Origin: Corynebacterium hansenii
GTDB taxonomy: Bacteria > Actinomycetota > Actinomycetes > Mycobacteriales > Mycobacteriaceae
NCBI RefSeq assembly: GCF_030408795.1
Contig: NZ_CP047211.1
Span: 2,914,001-2,978,000 of the forward strand
Length of the DNA stretch: 64,000 nucleotides
Reading direction: 5' to 3'
Each line of letters starts with the position of its first letter. The first letter of the stretch is position 1. The notes beneath the pieces are model-generated. The model was not told the origin of the DNA. It was given only the letters and a program-made list of their open reading frames with translations, and searched no databases. The position numbers were made by a program, and so were the translations under genes. Positions 26,618 through 35,783 of the stretch are shown here, in pieces.

Positions 26618-28228
26618 CTAGCGGCGGTCCTCGAACCAGCCCGTCACCGCCGGCGCGGTGTTCTGGTAGATGTGCTTCTGCTCCGTGTACTCCTCGAAGC
26701 CCGTCTCGCCCAGCTCCCGGCCGAAACCGGACTGGCCCATGCCACCCCACTCCGCCTGCGGCAGGTACGGGTGGAAATCATTGATCCAGATCGTGCCGTG
26801 GCGCAGCTTCCGGGCCACGCGCTCCGCACGCGACGCATCCGTGGTCCACACCGCGCCCGCCAGGCCGTAGATCGTGTCGTTGGCGATCTCGATGGCCTCG
26901 GCTTCCGTGGAGAACGTCTCCACCGTGACGACCGGCCCGAAAGCCTCATCGTGCACGCAATCCATCTCCCGGGTGCAACGGTCGATGACGGTGGGCTCGT
27001 AGAACCAGCCGTCGTCAAGCTTCGCCGACCCGTCCGCCGACGGACCCGTCGCAACCGCCCCACCGCAACGCACTCGCGCGCCCTGCTCGCGGGCGCGGTC
27101 GACGTACGCGGCGACCTTCTCGCGATGCTGCTCCGAAATGAGGGCGCCGGTCTCCGCTTTCTCATCGAACGGGCCGCCCAAGGCGATGTGCCGCGCGCGC
27201 TCTGTGAGATCGTCGACGAACTTCTCCGCGATCGACTCCTCCACGATGATGCGCGCACCCGCCGAACAAACCTGCCCGGAATGGACGAACGCGCCGTTGA
27301 GGGCATTGTCCAACGCGGCCTCGTAATCGGCGTCCGCGAAAATGACGTTCGGGTTCTTGCCGCCGAGCTCCAGCGCGATCTTCTTCACCGTCTTCGACGC
27401 CTCCGCCGCGATCACCCGGCCCGTGACCAGACCACCCGTGAAGGACACCATGTCCACACGCGGATCCGACGACAGCGGGGCACCCGCCTCGGCGCCCGCG
27501 CCGGTCACCAGGTTGGCGACGCCCTTGGGCAGGCCGAGTTCGTCGAGAAGCTCCAGCAGGAGGATCGACGTGTGCGGCGTCAGCTCCGCCGGCTTGAGCA
27601 CGAACGTGTTGCCCGCACCCAGGCACGGCGCGACCTTCCACGCGACCTGCAGCAACGGGTAATTCCACGGCGTGATCAGGCCGCAGACGCCCACCGGCTC
27701 ACGCACCACGCGCGACGCAACCGTCGGATCGCCGGCATCGACGACGCGGCCCGCATCCAACCCGGCGAGCTTCCCGAAATACTTGAAGCAGGCGATGATG
27801 TCGTCCATGTCCGCCTCGGACTCCGGCAGGCGCTTGCCCGTGTCCAGGGACTCGGCGCGCGCGAACTCGTCGCGGCGCTTCTGGATGCCATCCGCGACCT
27901 TCAGCAACAGCTCCCCGCGATCGAAGGCCGTCCACGCCGACCAGGAATCCTCGCCATCGGCGTCGAAAGCCGCGCGGGCGGCCGCGATCGCGCGCTCGGT
28001 GTCGGCGGCCGCGGCCTCCGACACGTCGGCCACGCGGTTGCCGTCCGCCGGGCACGTGATGGTGCGGGTCTCGCCCGACGCCGCGGGGCCCCAGGTGCCG
28101 TCGATGTACAGCGTTGCGGGGGCGGCGGCGCCCGTGGGATTGGCGGTGGCGGGGGTGGTGCCGGTGTCGGCGGGGGTGGTGCCGGTGTCGGCCGTGTCCG
28201 CGTCGGTTTCGGTGTTTGCGTCGCTCAT
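26618..28228 (-). CDS. betB: Betaine-aldehyde dehydrogenase
   Basis: A 536-residue aldehyde dehydrogenase oxidising betaine aldehyde to glycine betaine with NAD(P)+. The first 50 residues are a Thr/Ala/Pro/Asp-rich low-complexity leader containing a repeated ADTGTTPADTGTTPA. The ALDH core follows: GVCGLITPWNYPLLQVAWKVAP, ELGGKNPNVIFADADYE (catalytic Glu) and SGQVCSAGAR (nucleophile Cys at about residue 320). The start at 28228 overlaps the betT stop by ATGA and has RBS AAGGAGAACCG. Substrate assignment rests on the operon with BetT and the divergent choline dehydrogenase. A GCTTGACGACG motif at 27010-27020 encodes KLDDGW with a rare CTT codon. Confidence 0.92.
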   Translation of the reverse strand: MSDANTETDADTADTGTTPADTGTTPATANPTGAAAPATLYIDGTWGPAASGETRTITCPADGNRVADVSEAAAADTERAIAAARAAFDADGEDSWSAWTAFDRGELLLKVADGIQKRRDEFARAESLDTGKRLPESEADMDDIIACFKYFGKLAGLDAGRVVDAGDPTVASRVVREPVGVCGLITPWNYPLLQVAWKVAPCLGAGNTFVLKPAELTPHTSILLLELLDELGLPKGVANLVTGAGAEAGAPLSSDPRVDMVSFTGGLVTGRVIAAEASKTVKKIALELGGKNPNVIFADADYEAALDNALNGAFVHSGQVCSAGARIIVEESIAEKFVDDLTERARHIALGGPFDEKAETGALISEQHREKVAAYVDRAREQGARVRCGGAVATGPSADGSAKLDDGWFYEPTVIDRCTREMDCVHDEAFGPVVTVETFSTEAEAIEIANDTIYGLAGAVWTTDASRAERVARKLRHGTIWINDFHPYLPQAEWGGMGQSGFGRELGETGFEEYTEQKHIYQNTAPAVTGWFEDRR

Positions 28229-30414
28229 CGGTTCTCCTTCGCGTTGGCGTTGGTCGTGTCGGTGACGTAGTCGTCGGTCCACTCGCGGACGGGGTCGGCG
28301 GAGTCGGACATGTCCGAGTTGCCGGGAAGATCGGCCTGCATGTGCAGGAACTCCAGATGCCGCTCGTACAGATCCAGGACGTCTTCGATGATCTGCGTCC
28401 CTGTGTACCCGTAAACGTCGTAACCCAGCGACCCGGTCAGCGTGAACACCTCGAGGCGGTGGTACGTCACGTCGGCGTCCCGGTCCAGGTGAATGCGGCC
28501 GGCGAACGACGGCGTCGGGTGCTCCGTGGGATAGACCTGGTAGCGGAAATCACGCTCGTCGCCGAAGCGGACGAGCAGATCCAGCTGGTCGATGCCGATG
28601 TCCTCGACGACGCTGCGGGTGAGGGTGACGTCGGCGCCGCGCTCGCGGATGGCCTGCGCGACCTCCGTCAGCGCCGGGGCGACGACCTCGTCGACGTGGC
28701 GGCGGGTCTGGCGCTTGCCGGGGAACGTCATGGCGCGCGTCAGGCGCTGGCGCCAGTTGCCGCCCGCGCCGTCGGCCCGGCCGGAGATGGCGCCTCGGAT
28801 GGTCCGCGTCGCGGAGTCCTTCTGCAACATCTCCAGGCGCAGGGACTTGAACAGGCCGTACATGATCAGGTAGATGACCACCGCGAACGGCAGGCCCATG
28901 ACGATCGTCGCCGACTGCAGCGTCGGGATGCCGCCGACGAAGAGCATGGCGATGGTCAGGACACCGACCACCACAGCCCAGAAGATGCGCGACCACGCCG
29001 CCCCGTCCTGGCGGGTGTCGGTGATCTTCGAGGTGAAGTTGCTCATCACCAGCGCGGCGGAGTCCGCCGAGGTGATGTACAGCAACAGGCCGATCAGCGA
29101 CGCGACGCCCGCGACCACCATGCCGGCCGGGTACTGCTCGAGCAGCAGGTAGAACGCGCGCTCCGGCATGTCGACGGCCATCTGCCCGAACTCGTCGTCC
29201 CCGCCGAGGACCAGATCGAGGGCGGAGTTGCCGAACACGGACACCCACAGCAGCACGAAAACGAACGGGATGGTCAGCGTGCCCACGATGAACTGCCGCA
29301 GGCTGCGGCCGCGCGAAATGCGCGCCAGGAACAGGCCGACGAACGGCGCCCACGCGACCCACCAGGCCCAGAAGAACAGGGTCCACGAGTTCATCCACTC
29401 CTGCGCGTCGGAGAACGCGTAGGTGTCCATGGTCATGGACGGGAACTTGGACACGTACTCGCCGATGTTCATGACCAGCGCATCGAACAGGAACGCGGTG
29501 CGGCCGGTGACCAGGATGTACAGCATCAGGCCGATGGCCAGGCCGACGTTGAACTCCGACAGGCGGCGGATGCCCTTGTCCACGCCCGACACCGCCGAAA
29601 TCGTGGCCACGAACACGGCGACGACGATCAGCGCGATCTGCATCGGGATGTTCTCGGGCAGGTCGAACAGGACCTTCAGCCCGTAGTTCAGCTGCACGAC
29701 GCCGATGCCCAGCGACGTGGCCACGCCGAAGACGGTGCCGAGCATCGCGGCGATCTCGACGGCATCGCCCGCCGCCCCGTGGATGCGCTTGCCGATGATC
29801 GGGTACAGCGCGGACCTGATGGTCAGCGGCATGTTCAGGCGGTAGGCGAAGTAGCCGAACGCCATGCCCATCAGCGCATACAGCGCCCACCCCGTGATGC
29901 CGTAGTGGAACAGGGTGAACACGACGGCCTGGCGGGCGGCCTCGATGGTCTCCGGGTCGCCGGCCGGCGGGCCGTAGAACTGGGCGACCGGCTCCGCGAC
30001 CGAGAAGAACAGCAGGTCGACGCCGATGCCGGCGGCGAAGAGCATCGACGCCCACGAAAACAGGTTGTACTGCGGTTTCGCGTGGTCCGGGCCGAGCTTG
30101 ACGTGGCCCGCCTTCGACACGGCGATCCAGATCATGAACAGCACCGCGACGGTGGCGGTGACCACGTAGAACCAGCCGAGATTCTCCGACACGGCGGAGA
30201 CGATCGCGGCCAGGGTGTTCGCGGCGTTCTCGCGCGCGAAAATCGCCCACAACGCGATCGCGATGATGCCGGCACCGGAAACCAGGAACACCGGCAGGTT
30301 CACCGGCGGCGATTCCGGCGGCCCGGCTTGCGATGCGGGACCGTAGGGGCTGTGCCGCTCGGGGGCGATTGAGCTTGCCGACGGCTCACGGGCCGGTGAT
30401 GGACGTTCATTCAT
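28225..30414 (-). CDS. betT: BCCT-family choline transporter
   Basis: A 729-residue transporter with twelve predicted helices that imports choline as the precursor of glycine betaine. The core has LFSWASMLFAAGIGVDLLFFSVAEP and the substrate-site segment FFWAWWVAWAPFVGLFLARISRGRS, where the aromatic box tryptophans bind quaternary amines. The roughly 190-residue hydrophilic C-terminus is typical of the osmosensing tail of BetT-type carriers. The short N-terminal leader is Ser/Pro-rich. It is the first gene of the betT-betB operon (ATGA overlap) and is divergent from betA across a 236-bp intergenic region with inverted repeats. A GCTTGCCGACG sequence occurs at 30373-30383. Confidence 0.93.
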   Translation of the reverse strand: MNERPSPAREPSASSIAPERHSPYGPASQAGPPESPPVNLPVFLVSGAGIIAIALWAIFARENAANTLAAIVSAVSENLGWFYVVTATVAVLFMIWIAVSKAGHVKLGPDHAKPQYNLFSWASMLFAAGIGVDLLFFSVAEPVAQFYGPPAGDPETIEAARQAVVFTLFHYGITGWALYALMGMAFGYFAYRLNMPLTIRSALYPIIGKRIHGAAGDAVEIAAMLGTVFGVATSLGIGVVQLNYGLKVLFDLPENIPMQIALIVVAVFVATISAVSGVDKGIRRLSEFNVGLAIGLMLYILVTGRTAFLFDALVMNIGEYVSKFPSMTMDTYAFSDAQEWMNSWTLFFWAWWVAWAPFVGLFLARISRGRSLRQFIVGTLTIPFVFVLLWVSVFGNSALDLVLGGDDEFGQMAVDMPERAFYLLLEQYPAGMVVAGVASLIGLLLYITSADSAALVMSNFTSKITDTRQDGAAWSRIFWAVVVGVLTIAMLFVGGIPTLQSATIVMGLPFAVVIYLIMYGLFKSLRLEMLQKDSATRTIRGAISGRADGAGGNWRQRLTRAMTFPGKRQTRRHVDEVVAPALTEVAQAIRERGADVTLTRSVVEDIGIDQLDLLVRFGDERDFRYQVYPTEHPTPSFAGRIHLDRDADVTYHRLEVFTLTGSLGYDVYGYTGTQIIEDVLDLYERHLEFLHMQADLPGNSDMSDSADPVREWTDDYVTDTTNANAKENR

Positions 30415-30650
30415 AAGAAATATCCCTCGTTTGACTCATGACCGTTCAAGTGTAGGCCGTTAATCAAATCGACCCATGTGACCAGCCGCATATACGGTGA
30501 TAATCATCACGCTGACCAGCGACGATGACGCGGCGCGGCAACTTGACACTACTGGGCAAGTTGGCACGGGCCGCCGAGGTCATGTCATCCTTTGGGGGAA
30601 CCCGCTGCGTGACAGCGCACCCCCGCTACCCCACGACATCCGGAGGAAAC
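30415..30650. promoter_or_regulatory. Divergent betT/betA control region with two inverted repeats
   Basis: GTGAT-AATC-ATCAC (30497-30510) and CAACTTG-N11-CAAGTTG (30539-30563) are inverted repeats between the divergent genes. The region is AT-rich for this genome. The second repeat overlaps TTGACA (30543-30548), a possible -35 toward betA. A TetR-type regulator such as BetI would fit, but none is encoded here. Confidence 0.5.
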
Positions 30651-32390
30651 ATGCCCGCATTCCCCTTCTCCCGCCGCCGGAAGAACTCCGCCGACGGACC
30701 CGTCGAGCACAAGGACATCGTCATCGTCGGCGCCGGCTCCGCCGGTTCCGTCCTGGCCAACCGCCTCTCGGACGACTTCACCACCTCCGTCCTCGTCCTC
30801 GAGGCCGGCCGCATGGACTCGCTGTGGGACCTGTACATCCACATGCCGTCGGCGTTCTCGTTCCCCATCGGCAACCGCTTCTACGACTGGGCCTACGAAT
30901 CCGAACCCGAACCGGAGATGAACGGGCGCCGCATCTACCACGCCCGCGGCAAGGTCGTCGGCGGCTCCTCGTCCATCAACGGGCAGATCTACCAGCGCGG
31001 CAACCCCATGGACTACGAAAAGTGGGGCGCCCGCGAAGGCCTCGAAGAGTGGGGCTGGAGCAACGTCCTGCCCTACTTCAAGCGCATGGAAAACGCCCTC
31101 GGCTCCGACCCGGATGACCCCCGCCGCGGCCACGACGGCCCGCTGCGCATGAAGCGCGGACCGGCGGACTCCCCGCTGTTCAAGGCCTTCTTCAAGTCCA
31201 TCGAGCAGGCCGGCTACCACTACACCCCCGACGTCAACGGCTACCGCCAGGAAGGCTTCGGCCCCTTCGACGCCAACATCGACGGCGGCAAGCGCCTGTC
31301 GGCGTCGCGCGCCTACCTCCACCCCGCGCTCAAGCGCCCGAACGTCGAACTGCGCACCCGCGCCCACACCACCCGCATCCTCTTCGAAGGCACCAAGGCC
31401 GTCGGCGTCGAATACCGCAAGGGCGGCCGACTGCACCAGGTCCGCGCCGACAAGGTCATCCTGGCCGGCGGCGCATTCAACTCGCCCCAGCTCCTCCAGC
31501 TGTCCGGCGTGGGCGACAAGGACCTGCTGAACAAGGTGGGCATCAACGTCGTCAAGCACCTGCCCGGCGTCGGCGAAAACCTGCAGGACCACCTCGAGGT
31601 CTACGTCCAGTACAACTGCACCAAGCCCGTCAGCTCCCAGCCGTACCTGGAGAAGTGGCGCTGGCCGTTCATCGGCCTGCAGTGGATCCTGACCAAGAAG
31701 GGCCCCGTGGCCACCTCGCACTTCGAAGGCGGCGGCTTCGCCCGCTCCAACGAAAACGAGGCCTACCCCAACCTCATGTTCCACTTCCTGCCGCTGGCCA
31801 TGCGCTACGACGGCACGAAGCCCGAAGGCGACCACGGCTTCCAGTTCCACGTCGGCCCCATGTACTCCGACGCCCGCGGCCACGTGCGCATCACGTCCTC
31901 GGACCCGATGAAGAAGCCCGAGATCCTGTTCAACTACCTCTCCACCGACCAGGACCGCCGCGAATGGGTCGAGGCCATCCGGACGTCCCGCAAGCTGCTG
32001 GACACCCCCGCCATGCGCGAATACTGGGACGTCGAAACCTCCCCCGGCGCCGACGTCGAAACCGACGAACAGATCCTCGACTGGGTCCGCCGCGACGCCG
32101 AGACCGCACTGCACCCGTCCTGCACCTGCGTCATGGGCCCCGAGTCCGACGAAATGGCCGTCGTGAACCCCGACACCATGGGCGTCCACGGCACCGAAGG
32201 CCTCTACGTGGTCGACGCGTCCGTGCTGCCCGGCATCACCAACGGCAACATCTACGCCCCGACCATGATGATCGCCGAGAAGGCCGCCGACCTCATCGCC
32301 GGAAAGACCCCGCTCGAGCCGCTGGACCTGCCCTACTACCGGGCCGGCCACGGCGACCCGCTCGACCCGCCGGAGGCTGCGGCCAAGTAG
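30651..32390 (+). CDS. betA: Choline dehydrogenase (GMC flavoprotein)
   Basis: A 579-residue FAD enzyme oxidising choline to betaine aldehyde, which BetB then oxidises. The FAD Rossmann motif GAGSAG is at residues 27-32 ([18 protein letters not shown]). GMC signature 1 is [20 protein letters not shown] and signature 2 is [18 protein letters not shown]. The catalytic His is in [10 protein letters not shown] (about residue 487), with the terminal [29 protein letters not shown] supplying the Asn. A strong RBS CGGAGGAAAC precedes the ATG. A GCTTGACGACG motif (31547-31557, minus strand) falls in NVVKHLPG. The reading frame continues upstream to 30525, but the RBS fixes the start. Confidence 0.94.
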   Translation: MPAFPFSRRRKNSADGPVEHKDIVIVGAGSAGSVLANRLSDDFTTSVLVLEAGRMDSLWDLYIHMPSAFSFPIGNRFYDWAYESEPEPEMNGRRIYHARGKVVGGSSSINGQIYQRGNPMDYEKWGAREGLEEWGWSNVLPYFKRMENALGSDPDDPRRGHDGPLRMKRGPADSPLFKAFFKSIEQAGYHYTPDVNGYRQEGFGPFDANIDGGKRLSASRAYLHPALKRPNVELRTRAHTTRILFEGTKAVGVEYRKGGRLHQVRADKVILAGGAFNSPQLLQLSGVGDKDLLNKVGINVVKHLPGVGENLQDHLEVYVQYNCTKPVSSQPYLEKWRWPFIGLQWILTKKGPVATSHFEGGGFARSNENEAYPNLMFHFLPLAMRYDGTKPEGDHGFQFHVGPMYSDARGHVRITSSDPMKKPEILFNYLSTDQDRREWVEAIRTSRKLLDTPAMREYWDVETSPGADVETDEQILDWVRRDAETALHPSCTCVMGPESDEMAVVNPDTMGVHGTEGLYVVDASVLPGITNGNIYAPTMMIAEKAADLIAGKTPLEPLDLPYYRAGHGDPLDPPEAAAK

Positions 32391-32433
32391 CCGGGCAGTT
32401 TGGGTCAAACGCGTTGGGTCGCGCTCGGCAGAA

Positions 32434-32572
32434 TCGGGTTCGGCAGGTCGGCTCAGGAATGTCGGGCCCGGCAAGTCGGCTCAGGTTTGTCGGGACCGGC
32501 AAGTCGGCTCTGGAAGGTCGGGCCGGCAGGTCGGATCCGTTAGACCGGCTTCAGCAAGTCGGGTCCGGCGGT
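32434..32572 (+). repeat. 28-bp tandem repeat, about five units
   Basis: Units begin at 32434, 32462, 32490, 32518 and about 32545, each like TCGGGCCCGGCAAGTCGGCT followed by CAGG-type bases. The exact 28-bp period drifts only in the last units. There are no spacers, so it is not CRISPR. It sits between betA and the bidirectional terminator. Confidence 0.85.
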
Positions 32573-32590
32573 CCAGCTGAGCCGGCCCAG

Positions 32591-32640
32591 TAAAACGCTC
32601 GGGCGGCAACGGATCCCCCATCCGTTGCCGCCCGTTTTCG
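32591..32640. terminator. Bidirectional terminator between betA and the PcaC-like gene
   Basis: Perfect 14-bp stem (32601-32614 with 32620-32633), a CCCCC loop, GTTTT after the plus-strand arm and TAAAA before the other arm. It therefore can stop betA transcripts and the convergent gene. Confidence 0.9.
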
Positions 32641-32675
32641 GCGTCTGACGCCGACCGGCTCGCGCCAAGCGCGCC

Positions 32676-33089
32676 TTACTCGCCCTGCAGCGGGCCGAGT
32701 TCCTCCACCAGAACCTCCTGGACGACCTTCATCGCGGACAGTGCCGCGGGGGCACCGCAGTAACCGGCGGTGTGGATGACGGCCTCCGTGATTTCCTCGC
32801 GGGACAGGCCGTTGCGCAGACCACCGCGGACGTGACCGCGCAGCTCGCCGGTGGCGCGCAGGGCCACGAGCATCCCGATGTTGAGCAGGCTGCGGTCGCG
32901 ATTCGCCAAGCCATCGCGGGTCCACACGGAACCCCAGACCGTCTCCGTGATGTGCCGCTGGAGACCCTCGCCGTCGGTGCCGGCGTTGCGCTCGAGTGCG
33001 GCGTCGACGAAGTCGTCGCCCATCACCTCGCGGCGGACGCGAATGCCGGCGTCGAAACGGCCATCTTCGGTGGAATTCTGATCGGTCAT
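32676..33089 (-). CDS. Carboxymuconolactone decarboxylase family protein (PcaC-like)
   Basis: A 137-residue all-helical protein. It reads GIRVRREVMGDDFVDAALE, the N-terminal PcaC helix; TETVWGSVWTRDGLANRDRSLLNIGMLVALRATGELRGHVRGGLRNGLSREEI, including the substrate-pocket WGxVWxRxGL segment; and EAVIHTAGYCGAPAALSAMKVV. This resembles 4-carboxymuconolactone decarboxylase of the protocatechuate pathway more than AhpD, since the CxxC pair is missing. No other pca gene is nearby, so activity is uncertain. ATG 33089 was chosen over a longer frame because GAGGGG lies 10 bp upstream and the upstream extension is low-complexity. Confidence 0.82.
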   Translation of the reverse strand: MTDQNSTEDGRFDAGIRVRREVMGDDFVDAALERNAGTDGEGLQRHITETVWGSVWTRDGLANRDRSLLNIGMLVALRATGELRGHVRGGLRNGLSREEITEAVIHTAGYCGAPAALSAMKVVQEVLVEELGPLQGE

Positions 33090-33350
33090 GTGAATCGTGC
33101 CCCTCGTCGTGTGGATCGCCTGCGCCGGCGGCGCCGTTGATGCCGTCTGCACCGCGGTGGCGGTGGGCACCACGGGCGCGGTTGGTACCTGCTGCGGCGA
33201 GTTCGCCGCCGGGTTCGTGGGCGTCGACCACGTCCGGTTGCACCATCTGCGCCATGGGCGAATTGTGATCGGTTCATTATCATCACATCGCGCCGCGGTT
33301 GTCCGTTCGGACACCCCCTTTTCGAGTGCACCTCGTCACCCCGCCGAGGC

Positions 33351-35612
33351 TCATCGCCACAGGGTCCCGCGCGCTTCCTCCATTTCGCGCCGCTCCTTCT
33401 GGTACTTCGCCCACCACGTTGCGCTCCATCCGGGCGATTTCCTGGCGGCGGGAGAATCGTTGAACTCCGGAGCTTTCCCGGGGAACCGGTGCCCCGCGCG
33501 CCCCGTATCCCTCGGGTGCGTGGCGTGCCCGCAGCCGGGAGCGGATTTGGTGTCGTCGTTCTCGCGGTGATGCTCGGGGCAACGGTAAGTCAGATTGTCG
33601 ATGTCGGTGCCTCCCCCATTTGCCCAGTCGTCGATGTGGTGCGTTTCGCAATCGATCGCCGGCTTTTCGCAGCCCGGGTACGTGCACACGGTTTCCGAGG
33701 CGAGGAGGGCAATCCGCTGACACAGGCTCGCGGTGCGCCGCGACCGCCCCAGTTGCAGGGGCCTGCCCGCGAGGTCATCGAGTTCCGCCAGCCACGAGTA
33801 CGTGTCGGCGCCGAGCGACAGCAGCTCCTCCAGCGTGAGGTCAATGCCCGTATTCGTCGGGAACCGCTTTCGATCCAACCGCTTCGCCTTCAGTTCCTCA
33901 TCCAGTTCCGACGCGCGTATCGCGACGACCACGGCCCCCACTCCCGGCAACTTCTTCCCCAACGGTTTGGCGCTGCCCGAAAACAGGTCCGCGACGAACG
34001 GGCATTGCTCCGGATCCCACCATGGCGAGTCGGTTCGCACCCACCGCAGCAGCCCCTGCTCCGGCCCACCCGGCCCACGGGTTCCCCGCGACGGCTGCCC
34101 ATCCGGCGCCTTCTCATTCGGCGGGTGCGTCCGGCGCTGCGGTTGACCCGGTGGCTGCGTGTCCGGCGACTTCTCATTCGGTGGGTGCGTGCGTCGCCGC
34201 GATTGCTCCGGGGACTGCGCGTCCGGCGGCAACTCTCCCGGTGCCCATGCGCCCGATGGCTGCGGTTCGGGTGACCGTCCACCCGCGGGCGGGTCCCCAT
34301 CGAAGCCGCCACCGGATTCGGCATGGCTTTTCTGCTTTGCGACGCCGCCGGCATCCCAATTGCCGCCATCGTCCCCGAAGCCACCGGCATCCCAATTGCC
34401 GCCATCGTCCCCGAAGCCACCGGTTTCCCAATTGCCGCCATCACCACCACCGTCGGCCCATTCCGGCCCGGCGAGGATGTTCACCATGATGTGGTGGAGT
34501 GCATGAACCCGCCGTTGGCCGACCGTCCGGAAGTCGGAGGTCCCCTCGGGCAAGTCCATGAACATCCCCGGCGCGGCGTTGACGTGCATGGCCGCGTTGA
34601 CCAGAGCGGCCGTCGGCGCGGGCAACAGCGCGGTCATCCTGCACATGCCGTTGACATCCGGAGCGTGGACGGTCAGATACGCCTTCGATGCGCCGGCCTT
34701 TTCCTTCGACTTCCGTTTGCGCAGATGAGGTTCCGCTTCGGACGACATCATGGGGAGGAATCCCGCGGCCTTCGTCTCATCGACCTTGTCGGCGATGGCG
34801 TCGGCCACCTTCTCGACCATCCCGTGCTCCTGCCCGTCGAAGGCACCGAGAAACCTGTTCAGCTGCCGTGAGCGTTCGATGGGGAAGTTGCCCTTGCGCG
34901 CGGACGCTTCCAGGGACGCCGCGATTTCCCGGCGCTTTTCCTGAAGCTCGGCTCTCGCGGCTATTTCCTCGGCGTTTGCCTCCGGGGGAGGGTCAGGGTC
35001 CGGCTGCGGCCGGAGCGTGTCGCGGTACTCGATGATGTGCGCCGCCTGCGAGTCGGTGCAGTCCAAGATTCGGCGGAGGTAGGACTTTGCGGTGGCCCTC
35101 CCTCCCAGCCTCCGGTGCGCCTCGACGGTGAGCGCGACGTCGGCGAAGAGCCCGAGGACGGCGTCGGACTGGCGCAGGAACAGGAAGAACTTGGCCATCG
35201 CACCTTCGAGCCGGTCATATCCCGGATCCCCGGCGTCGGTGATTTCCGATCGAAGGTCGAGCGCCACCAGCTGCGAGACGATGCCGCCCAGCTCACGAAC
35301 GAGCCGTTCCGCCCGGATCCCGGTCGACTCGTTTGACTCGGGTGTGCCGGGCGGCCCCATTAAGCCCCAGTCGGGCCGTTCGCTTAGCGCCGCTCCCGCC
35401 CCAGTGCCCACCACGCTGCCGGAATCAACGTCGGCTCCCTTGTCCGAACCATCGTCCGCTCCGGCACCGGGCCCATCGCTTGCTCCAGCGACGGGAGCGA
35501 CGCCGGCCTCACCTCCAGAATCGATCCCGGCACGAGCGCCAACTCCGACGCCCGAGCCACACTCGCCTTCATTTTCGGACACGACCCCTCCCGAACTCCA
35601 TGATCCCCGCAT
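33351..35612 (-). CDS. DUF222 / HNH endonuclease (13E12-type), probably SOS-regulated
   Basis: About 753 residues. After an acidic Gly/Ala/Asp-rich leader, the DUF222 helical domain runs from roughly residue 90 to 370 (ERLVRELGGIVSQLVALDLRSEI, RQLNRFLGAFDG). A long linker then holds three near-identical 12-residue GGNWDAGGFGDD repeats and two RRRTHPPNEK-type repeats. The HNH nuclease near the C-terminus is CTYPGCEKPAIDCETHHIDDWANGG with NLTYRCPEHHRE, so the metal-binding Cys residues and catalytic His are intact. The start is uncertain: ATG 35612 follows an SOS-like box directly; GTG near 35582 is another option. Mycobacterial 13E12 proteins include DNA-damage-induced members. A GCTTTGCGACG motif lies in the linker at 34334-34344. 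Confidence 0.82.
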   Translation of the reverse strand: MRGSWSSGGVVSENEGECGSGVGVGARAGIDSGGEAGVAPVAGASDGPGAGADDGSDKGADVDSGSVVGTGAGAALSERPDWGLMGPPGTPESNESTGIRAERLVRELGGIVSQLVALDLRSEITDAGDPGYDRLEGAMAKFFLFLRQSDAVLGLFADVALTVEAHRRLGGRATAKSYLRRILDCTDSQAAHIIEYRDTLRPQPDPDPPPEANAEEIAARAELQEKRREIAASLEASARKGNFPIERSRQLNRFLGAFDGQEHGMVEKVADAIADKVDETKAAGFLPMMSSEAEPHLRKRKSKEKAGASKAYLTVHAPDVNGMCRMTALLPAPTAALVNAAMHVNAAPGMFMDLPEGTSDFRTVGQRRVHALHHIMVNILAGPEWADGGGDGGNWETGGFGDDGGNWDAGGFGDDGGNWDAGGVAKQKSHAESGGGFDGDPPAGGRSPEPQPSGAWAPGELPPDAQSPEQSRRRTHPPNEKSPDTQPPGQPQRRTHPPNEKAPDGQPSRGTRGPGGPEQGLLRWVRTDSPWWDPEQCPFVADLFSGSAKPLGKKLPGVGAVVVAIRASELDEELKAKRLDRKRFPTNTGIDLTLEELLSLGADTYSWLAELDDLAGRPLQLGRSRRTASLCQRIALLASETVCTYPGCEKPAIDCETHHIDDWANGGGTDIDNLTYRCPEHHRENDDTKSAPGCGHATHPRDTGRAGHRFPGKAPEFNDSPAARKSPGWSATWWAKYQKERREMEEARGTLWR
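34340..34452 (-). repeat. 36-bp in-frame tandem repeat within the HNH gene
   Basis: Three nearly identical 36-bp units encode GGNWDAGGFGDD-type repeats, with the last unit varied to GGNWETGG. The nucleotide identity is higher than protein constraint alone would need, suggesting recent slippage. Confidence 0.85.
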
Positions 35613-35617
35613 CACGT

Positions 35618-35629
35618 GAACGTTTGTTC
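35618..35629 (-). promoter_or_regulatory. LexA/SOS box-like site
   Basis: GAAC-GTTT-GTTC matches the actinobacterial SOS core GAAC-N4-GTTC. The flanks (TG/CA) differ from the ideal TC/GA. It lies 5 bp upstream of ATG 35612 of the DUF222/HNH gene. Confidence 0.6.
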
Positions 35630-35783
35630 CAACGCCCACGATAAGCGTCCGAACAGCCCTTCGCCACCCGGACACGACAATCACGGTCCCCCAGGTCAAA
35701 TGACAAGCGACGCCCGCCCGCCCCGAACAACCGCTCGGGACGAACGGGCGCCGCAAAGGCACCTCAGGCCGGAGCCCTACACG

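Noticed and set aside
32434..32572. CRISPR-like array
   Set aside because: The 28-bp units are contiguous with no unique spacers, and no cas genes are present.
33097..33570. Plus-strand ORF between the PcaC-like and HNH genes
   Set aside because: No RBS, no domain, and it overlaps the 3' end of the HNH gene and its antisense.
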